Source: Ancylostoma caninum
Lineage: Eukaryota; Nematoda; Chromadorea; Rhabditida; Ancylostomatidae
Length of the DNA stretch: 64,000 nucleotides
Assembly (NCBI GenBank): GCA_037903475.1
Contig: JBAJFG010000255.1
Span: 151,122 to 215,121, forward strand
Direction: 5' to 3'
Below are positions 57,900 through 64,000 of the stretch, piece after piece. The position numbers were made by a program, and so were the translations under genes. Each line of letters starts with the position of its first letter. The stretch's first letter is position 1. Below the pieces are notes generated by a model. That model saw nothing but the letters and a program-made list of their open reading frames with translations. It did not search any database and had not been told where the DNA came from.

Positions 57900-59640
57900 A
57901 AACACGGAGTAGAAGCCTCGACCCACAGTGGCCCAATGGTGCGGGGGATGCCATGATACGAGAAAGAGCCCGCTGTGGCCCAGTGATGTGGAGGACGCCA
58001 GAGTACGGGTCCACCGATGGAGAAAGGGCCCACAGTGGCCCAATAGTGCGGGGCATGCCATGACACGGGTCCAACGATGGAGAAAGGGCTCGCCGTGGCC
58101 AAGTTGTGTGGGGGACGCCACGATACGGGTCCACCGATGGAGAAAGGGTCCGCCGTGGCCCAATGGTGAGGGGGATGCCATGATACGGGTCCAACGATGG
58201 AGAAAGGGCCCGCCGTGGCCCATTGGTGTGGGGAACGCCAGAATACGGGTCCACCAACAGACACCAACAGAGAACGGGTCCACCGATGGAGAAACTGCCC
58301 GCCGTGGCCCAGTGGTGCGGGGCATGCCATGACACGGGCCCAACGATGGAGAAAGGGCCCGCCGTGGCCAAATTGTGTGGGGGACGCCAGAGTACGGGTC
58401 CACCGATGAACAAAGGGCCCACAGTGGCCCAATAGTGCGGGGTATGCCATGACACGGGTCCACCGATGAAGGATGGGCCCACAGTGGCCCAATGGTGCGG
58501 GGGATGCCATGATACGAGAAAGAGCCCGCTGTGGCCCAGTGATGTGGAGGACGCCAGAGTACGGGTCCACCGATGGAGAAAGGGCCCACAGTGGCCCAAT
58601 AGTGCGGGCCATGCCATGACACGGGTCCAGCTATCGAGAAAGGGTCAGCCGTGGCCCATTTGTGTTGGGCACGCCAGAATAAGAGTCTAGCGATGGAGAA
58701 AGGGCCCGCCGTGGCCCAGTGGTGTGGGAAACGTCAGGATAATGGCTCACCGATCAAGAAAGGGCCCTCCGTGGCCCAATAGTGCGGGGCATGCCATGAC
58801 ACGGGCCCAACGATGGAGAAAGGGCCCGCCGTGGCCAAGTTGTGTGGGGGACGCCACGATACGGGTCCACCAACAGACACCAACAGAGAACGGGTCCACC
58901 GATGGAGAAACTGCCCGCCGTGGCCCAATGGTGAGGGGGATGCCATGATACGGGTCCAACGATGGAGAGAGGGCCCGCCGTGGCCCATTGGTGTGGGGAA
59001 CGCCAGAATACGGGTCCACGATGAAGGATCCGCCATTGCTCAATAGTGTGGAGAACACAAGTATACGGCTCCGCTGATGGACAAAGGGTCCGCCACGGCC
59101 TAACAGTGAATAAATCGCGAGAACGCTGGTCCACCGATGGAGAAAGGACCCGTCGTAGCCCAATGGTGTGGAGAACGTCAGGATACGGGTTGACTTTGGT
59201 CCGATAGTGTTGAGAGTGCCGGAATGCGAACCCGCCCCTGGAAAACGGATCCGGCTTGCCCTAACTGTGAGGAAGGCGTCAGAATGCGGACGGTCAGATG
59301 GAGGAAGGGCCCGCCGCGGCCCAATGGTGTGGATAACACCACGATACGGGTCCACCAATATAGGATCGGTCCGCTGTGACTCAGTAAAGTGGAGAATACC
59401 AGAATACGGCAGACGATGAACGGGTTATTGTGGACTATTAGTGAAGATGACGCGAGAATACGGGTGCACCGATGGAAGGAAAGCTCGCTGCGGTCCAGTG
59501 GTGTGGAAAACACTCGGATGCGATTTCACCCTGGTCCAGAAGTGTGGGAAACGGCAGTATACAGTTCTGCCGATGGAGAACGCGTCCGCGTTCTCCCGGT
59601 AGTGAGAAATACGCACGAATTCTCTATACGATGGAGAACG
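57900..59640. repeat. Minisatellite, exact 60-base period, about 29 copies
   Basis: The unit reads CGGGTCCACCGATGGAGAAA, GGGCCCGCCGTGGCCCAATG and GTGTGGGGAACGCCAGAATA. Phase is kept at 60 bases over most of the array, with decay after about 59020. A 60-base period preserves reading frame, so several frames on both strands stay open for 100-280 codons and encode 20-residue repeats (for example WATVGPFSIGGPVLWRPPHH on the minus strand). All three minus frames are open at once, so the ORFs are likely by-products. Two larger blocks are duplicated: 57955-58060 with 58510-58615, and 58245-58305 with 58865-58925. Confidence 0.95.
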
Positions 59641-60228
59641 GACTTCTTATACTTATACTCAACTCATAAGAAGGACTTCATGTTTGGGCCCATTTGAAGA
59701 TTGGTTCTACTTCTTTATCAATTTTCCAGAAATTTGGCAAGTGCGAAGCTTTTGCACATGTCCCAAGTGGCTGCCCCACCCCACTTTCCAGCGTCCCGAA
59801 GGGGCGCTAGTAGTATAATATTTTAATGGTAGCAGGTCTTTTTTCAACCAGAAATGGTACAGATGCTACACAATGAAGGCTGAGGACCTTTGAGATCATC
59901 CCACACCGAGCAAGCAGCTGATTAAATTATTCAGGGCGGCCACGGAGGCGACTCTTTGATTTGGTACCAAGACCCGGCGTAAACTCAGCTGGACACTTCC
60001 CCTATGCAATAGCATCACCGGTCACCGGAACTGGAGATAGGGTGAAGGACCTCGTTGGGTAAGATTGCTCATCAAATGAAAGTGCTGATATTATTGAAGA
60101 AGGTGACATGAAAAAAGGAAAGTGTGCATAGACTTGATGGCTTAGGGATTGGGAACAAATGTAGGTCCCTCAATTAGTAAACAAATCAAACCGTCATATA
60201 AAACTGTTACTGACAGCAGTCGTGGCGC
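59641..60228. other. Spacer, no gene recognised
   Basis: Contains the second copy of the GGCTGCC..GGGGCGCTAG dispersed motif at 59760-59812 (see 53395). Otherwise unique-looking sequence. Confidence 0.45.
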
Positions 60229-60450
60229 TAAATCACTCGAGCCTGGGAGAAAGCGAAGAAAGACACAATTTTAGTCCATAGTAGACAGGGTAGATAAGCC
60301 TAACCCTATGCTTAAAAATGGGTTTAAGGCTTAGGCTCAGGCTTCACAGGAGTGGCCCCATCCAACTCCCTTTTCACCTAAATTTCTAAGATAAACTACG
60401 ATAAGTGTAAGTGTAAGTAATAGTGGACACCATTTGTATGTTCCATCGCG

Positions 60451-60527
60451 TGCGCTCATAGCTCAGTGGGTTGAGCGAATGATCGACGTTGTGGTGGTCA
60501 GGGGATCGAATCCTGCCCTGTGCCCCC
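60451..60527 (+). repeat. tRNA-like sequence with RNA polymerase III boxes
   Basis: TAGCTCAGTGGGTTGAGCG is an excellent A box/D arm and GGATCGAATCC a good B box/T loop, 30-40 bases apart as in tRNAs. The anticodon and acceptor stems do not pair properly, so this is a tRNA pseudogene or SINE head rather than a working tRNA. Confidence 0.6.
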
Positions 60528-60598
60528 ATTTTGCAAACACATATAGTATGCTGCCTACGACTGCTGCAGTTATCTAACAAACTGCTACATAAAAAGTA

Positions 60599-60829
60599 GC
60601 CCGGATGGCTCAGTGGTTTGAGCGGCAGATTGCAATCTGTCCCTATCGCTGGTTCCACTCCGTTGGAGATCAGGACGTCTCGCAGTGTTTGGGGTTCACT
60701 GCTTGGAACGTCCCCCGTGATCTCCCTCGGGTCATCCAGGAAGGCATCCGGCAACGTTTTGCATAAATTTCGAAGATAAACTACGATAAGTGTAAGTGTA
60801 AGTAACAGTAATAGTGTAAGTAATAGTGA
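60599..60829 (+). repeat. tRNA-derived SINE-like element
   Basis: The 5' head GCCCGGATGGCTCAGTGGTT..GAGCG has an A box, a TTGCAAT loop suggesting a Cys (GCA) tRNA ancestor, and a weaker B box (GGTTCCACTCC). A unique body follows (about 60665-60760), then a tail of AACTACGATAAGTGTAAGTG and further GTAAGT/AATAGTG units. The same tail sequence, without a head, occurs at 60380-60430, consistent with a second, truncated copy. Confidence 0.65.
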
Positions 60830-61455
60830 AAAACCACTTTTTCAAAGTTGAGGGAAACCGGGAGAGAGTAACTCCGCCGTAAAGGACTGCTCCACGAAAG
60901 ATAAATGACAGCGGTAGAACTACTTCGCATTGGATATGGAACAATTTGTACGGATTTCAATTACTGCTGAGGATCCCGGATTGGATGAGCTTTATTATTC
61001 AGATGGGATAACTTAAGTACTGTGTCCATCTATAGAAGAATAACGGCCATTTTTGTATTCGTGAAGCAGTGTACTATAGCAGAAAATGGAAGAGTTGGCT
61101 TCGCTTATTGTGTATTCAGAAATCTTTCCCCATGAAAATCACAAAAATGAAAAAGCGTGAAAGTTGTGAAAATGGTCCCCTGCTTTATAGCCTTAACATA
61201 TCCACTGCACTCTGTCTACTATGAACTAAAATTGTATTTTTCTTCGCTTTCTCCCAAGCTCGAGTGATTAATAGCTCATTAATACCGGGGCGCCGGAGGG
61301 TGGCGGCGGCCGGCGCCCGCCGGCGCCCATTTGCAGTGGCTGCCGGACCCGACTGCACTGTAATTACTACGTCACTACATAGTAATGTAATTACTACAGA
61401 ATGATCTGAGTGGTCCAATTAAAAATTTTGAATACCACACATCAGAGCAGCATAG

Positions 61456-61490
61456 CTCTCACTCACTCACTCACTCTCTCTCTCTTTCTT

Positions 61491-61533
<43 letters not shown>
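61456..61533. repeat. CT microsatellite
   Basis: A run of ACTC, then CT repeats with occasional TT, about 78 bases long. Open frames through it (Leu/Ser) are artefacts. Confidence 0.95.
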
Positions 61534-61907
61534 ATTTTTCGAATGCTCGAATCACCATCTCATTCAAAGCGAATGCTTCATTCCCAATATTTCCTGAATG
61601 TTACTAAGTCCTGCGAATAAGAGAAATTTATGCAGGATGTGTACGTTTAGCGCGCGTGCGTCCATGTCTACTTTATACTAAGTGAAGGATAATCCCAACC
61701 GCAGCCCTGATGCAGCTCAAACGCAGGTGTGACGAACGCATATGTGGGCCTGACACAACTGCCGCGTAGTATTTTCACCCACAGTAAACGTGCCGCGTTT
61801 ACCAATACGTACTGAATACTTTCTGGAAATGGATGCGTGCGTCTGACGCGCGACAGACGCATGCACTAGTGTAAATTGTACTCTACTATTTACATGAGTA
61901 GAATTTT
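61534..61907. other. 3' flank of the minus-strand gene at 61908
   Basis: Should contain that gene's 3' UTR. No clear AATAAA signal on the minus strand and no repeat recognised. Confidence 0.4.
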
Positions 61908-64000
61908 CTAGAAACCGTCATTATTTTCCGATTGCTCAGCTGCAGTTGGATTATAACCAGCTGGATAAATAATGTATTAGAAATACCTGATTTTGAGGTG
62001 TGCACCTCGTCGTAATAGTCACCCCTCTTAACTCTCCGCGGTGAATCCTCCTCTTCATCCTCGAAGTCCCAATCAGCGTCACGTTGTCGGCGAATGATTG
62101 GGTCCACCTAGAACTGTCTTTATTCCTCATATTCATTACAAAACCTAGCTTGCCCCACCTTCAAATGGAATAACTTGTCAACGGGAAGGATAGGAGTGAG
62201 CAAAGGAGGCACAATCAACGATGGCACAGTTGGGAATGCCAGTGGAGGAGCTGGAGGAGGAGTGGGAGGTACGAATGGAGCAGGCGGCAGTGGTGTGAAA
62301 CTGGCCACCAGGTCGTTGCGCATTTCGAAGAGCTGTGGTCCTGAAATCATGCGATATCTCTATTACAGCACATTTTACATGGGAATGTCGTTTCGTTTAG
62401 TGGTTTTATAATGATTTTGTGGGCTGGCTACAGAAGCCAATCCTCTTCTTAATTCTGTGGATTGGGCAGGCGTGATCCAAAAAAATCCACTAATTGCGCT
62501 ACTGTGTGCAACTTCAGGATCAGTGATTTACCCCACGCACCCCATCCCGAATTTTCTATCATGTACAGTACTTGTCGAAAAGATAGATAAATACTATTAC
62601 TGCACAATCACTGTGGAGAGATTTTTTTATTGCAGAATCGTGGTGGGACCTGAACAAGGTGCAAAGAGAGCATGCTCCAAGTGAGAGAGACAGAAAAGGA
62701 AGCAGCAAAACGACAAAAGCGAGAAGGCACAGTTTCAACCAAGAACCCCTTTAAAGGGCGAGACTGTTTGCGCTATGTGGTCCCGACACGATTGTCTGAA
62801 ACTGTGCCTTCTCGCTTTCGCTGTTTTGCTGATTCCTTTTCACTGTGAAACTGCACACGCAGTTCGTTTATCCTCTCGATGACGAAGCTAAAGCTGAACG
62901 AAAACTACTGTATCCAAGCAATACATCCTCTCCCACCTTCAAGAATGAAGGCCATCCGAGACATTAAATGCTTGAAATTGACATTATAGTGGTGGTATCA
63001 AGAATGCAGGTAAATACCTGGCAGTTTTGCCTATTCAAGCTTACTCCAAATGTCATTTTTCTAGTATCCACGAGGTGATTCAGTCAGCACATAGTACTGG
63101 AATCCGCAATGACTCTAATCGCTGGAAATGTGCTTGCATGTACTGCTTTAAAAGTCTGTTAAACTAAGAAGCTCACCACCGCTTTGCTCCGGCTGACTAC
63201 TCCACGTCTTTGATCCATATACTTTTTGACGTGGCCGTGGCAATTCCATCACGTATTCAGCGTCATCCATCATAATCTTCGAAAATTTAAAACTGTGAAG
63301 TTGTGCAGATGATGCGTGCGTTCAGCGTACAAACCATCAATCCTACAATCTACAGTTCTTCCAACTCACATCGTTCTCTATTCGAGTGTTTTCCGGCTGA
63401 CTAGTTACTTCTGTTCTGGGTGGATCTTCACTTTTTGCTGGTGTTCTCGACTCGATAGTTGTTATGAATCTGAACTTTTTAAAATATCTTGGAACCATAT
63501 TTGTCTCCTGATAACCACTCCGCCAAGAGAAATCACCTGTCGATGAGTTGAAACCCGTTTGAGAAGAGCTTGCATTGGCCATCATCCATTCCTTGTTCTT
63601 TGCACACGGCGTCAATCGCCTCGGGATTAATAAAAAAAAAGGAATGATATTACATGGAAATAGAAAATTGGTCGTGAGGAACCATGGCTCAGTGGTACAG
63701 TGGACGTCTGTTCATTTGACTATTACAAGTCCCATTTGGGGCGATATTTTTGATAAATAAAACTTCGAAAAAAAAATGAGTGTAGCAATGCCTAGCACTA
63801 CGCGAGCCACGTGAAACCCTAATAACTTTTGATCCTTTACTAAACGCTGCTCCCATTATTATACCTGAACTGGTCCTGCAACGAACAACAAAATTATCCA
63901 CGAACCTGCTAATGGCCTGCCGTAACTTTTTGTCGCCCAGCACCTGAGCGGCTAGCTGGATATTTCCAAATGTGGGGTCTTTCTTGAAGTTTTCCGCTGA
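61908..64000 (-). CDS. Unrecognised protein, 3' part (5' end outside the window)
   Basis: I do not recognise the product. Exons, 5' to 3' on the minus strand: 64000-63865 (partial), 63619-63537, 63469-63370, 63276-63177, 62340-62159, 62107-61987 and 61939-61908 (TAG). From the second listed exon onward all junctions are GT-AG and in phase. The link between the first and second exons is not resolved (phases disagree), so another exon or donor is likely there. The first exon reads FKKDPTFGNIQLAAQVLGDK followed by KLRQAISRFVDNF; the second, EAIDAVCKEQGMDD..LFSNGFQLID, looks like a small helical domain. Then come a charged linker, a proline-rich exon (PPAPFVPPTPPPAPPLAFP), and a highly acidic stretch (DWDFEDEEEDSPRR) beside a basic RRVKRG. 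The last intron is 47 bases, normal for nematodes. Proline-rich plus acidic tails suggest an intracellular scaffold or nuclear protein, but this is only composition. Confidence 0.75.
62564..62850. mobile_element. Diverged CAGT-end MITE with a nested foldback
   Basis: The left end TACAGTACTTGTCGAAAAGA matches the 17940 element, and GAATCGTGGTGGGACCT and GAGCATGCTCCAAGTGAGAG match its interior (inverted halves). At 62699-62836 a separate palindrome begins GGAAGCAGCAAAACGACAAA and carries GCGAGAAGGCACAGTTTCA, inverted at its right end. The whole lies in the 63176-62341 intron of the minus-strand gene. Confidence 0.6.

Larger units (their letters stand above)
60229..61273. mobile_element. 1.05-kb inverted-repeat element holding SINE-like units
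   Basis: The left end AAATCACTCGAGCCTGGGAG with AAAGCGAAGAAA..ACAATTTTAG and TAGACAG is mirrored at the right end, which finishes CTCGAGTGATT. Arms are about 75 bases. Inside lie a tRNA-like unit (60451) and a SINE-like unit (60599). Confidence 0.55.

Noticed and set aside
57781..58622. Three overlapping minus-strand ORFs of 252-278 codons
   Set aside because: All are translations of the 60-base minisatellite in different frames; being open in several frames at once argues against coding.
63672..63735. Possible tRNA from GGCTCAGTGGTACAG
   Set aside because: The A-box-like sequence is present but there is no B box and no cloverleaf; at most a decayed SINE head.

Overview
The window is eukaryotic, from a repeat-rich nematode. 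Coding sequence is split into many short exons bounded by GT donors and TTTTCAG/TTTAG-type acceptors, several introns are only 45-70 bases, and the best-recognised gene is a nematode-style glycogen phosphorylase. The mix of mariner, CR1-like and many foldback elements suggests a rhabditine (clade V) worm, possibly a strongylid such as a hookworm. The species assignment is inference.

Four protein-coding loci can be modelled exon by exon. (1) Plus strand, 688-6781: an unrecognised protein of about 810 residues with a long charged coiled coil and a compact C-terminal domain. (2) Minus strand, 21194-8155: a complete 21-exon glycogen phosphorylase (pygl-1) of 858 residues with regulatory serine and PLP lysine present. 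(3) Minus strand, 34403-32793: an unrecognised eight-exon gene, N-terminus not found, lying inside a 5.85-kb element with about 547-base terminal inverted repeats. (4) Minus strand, 64000-61908: the 3' part of an unrecognised gene with proline-rich and acidic regions. A signal-peptide exon near 54.7 kb may mark a fifth, incomplete gene.

Most of the rest is repeat. From 0 to 22 kb, foldback elements of several families sit inside introns and between genes; one abuts an exon of gene 1. From 22.7 to 30.3 kb little is recognisable. From 30.3 to 36.1 kb is the TIR element, then a broken mariner (36.25-37.3 kb), then a minus-strand CR1-like non-LTR retrotransposon (37.75-40.57 kb) with a roughly 35-base tandem array directly 5' of its first ORF. 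From 41 to 45.5 kb are small GC-rich palindromic repeats and a diverged copy of the TIR. From 45.6 to 50.15 kb is a 59-base-period minisatellite interrupted by two palindromic elements. A TTAA-flanked foldback lies at 50.4-51.9 kb. A second, 60-base-period minisatellite lies at 57.9-59.6 kb, followed by a tRNA-derived SINE inside a 1-kb inverted-repeat element.

The host genes show no operon-like arrangement or functional link. All exon models rest on reading frame, splice signals and phase agreement only; no transcript or database search was available.
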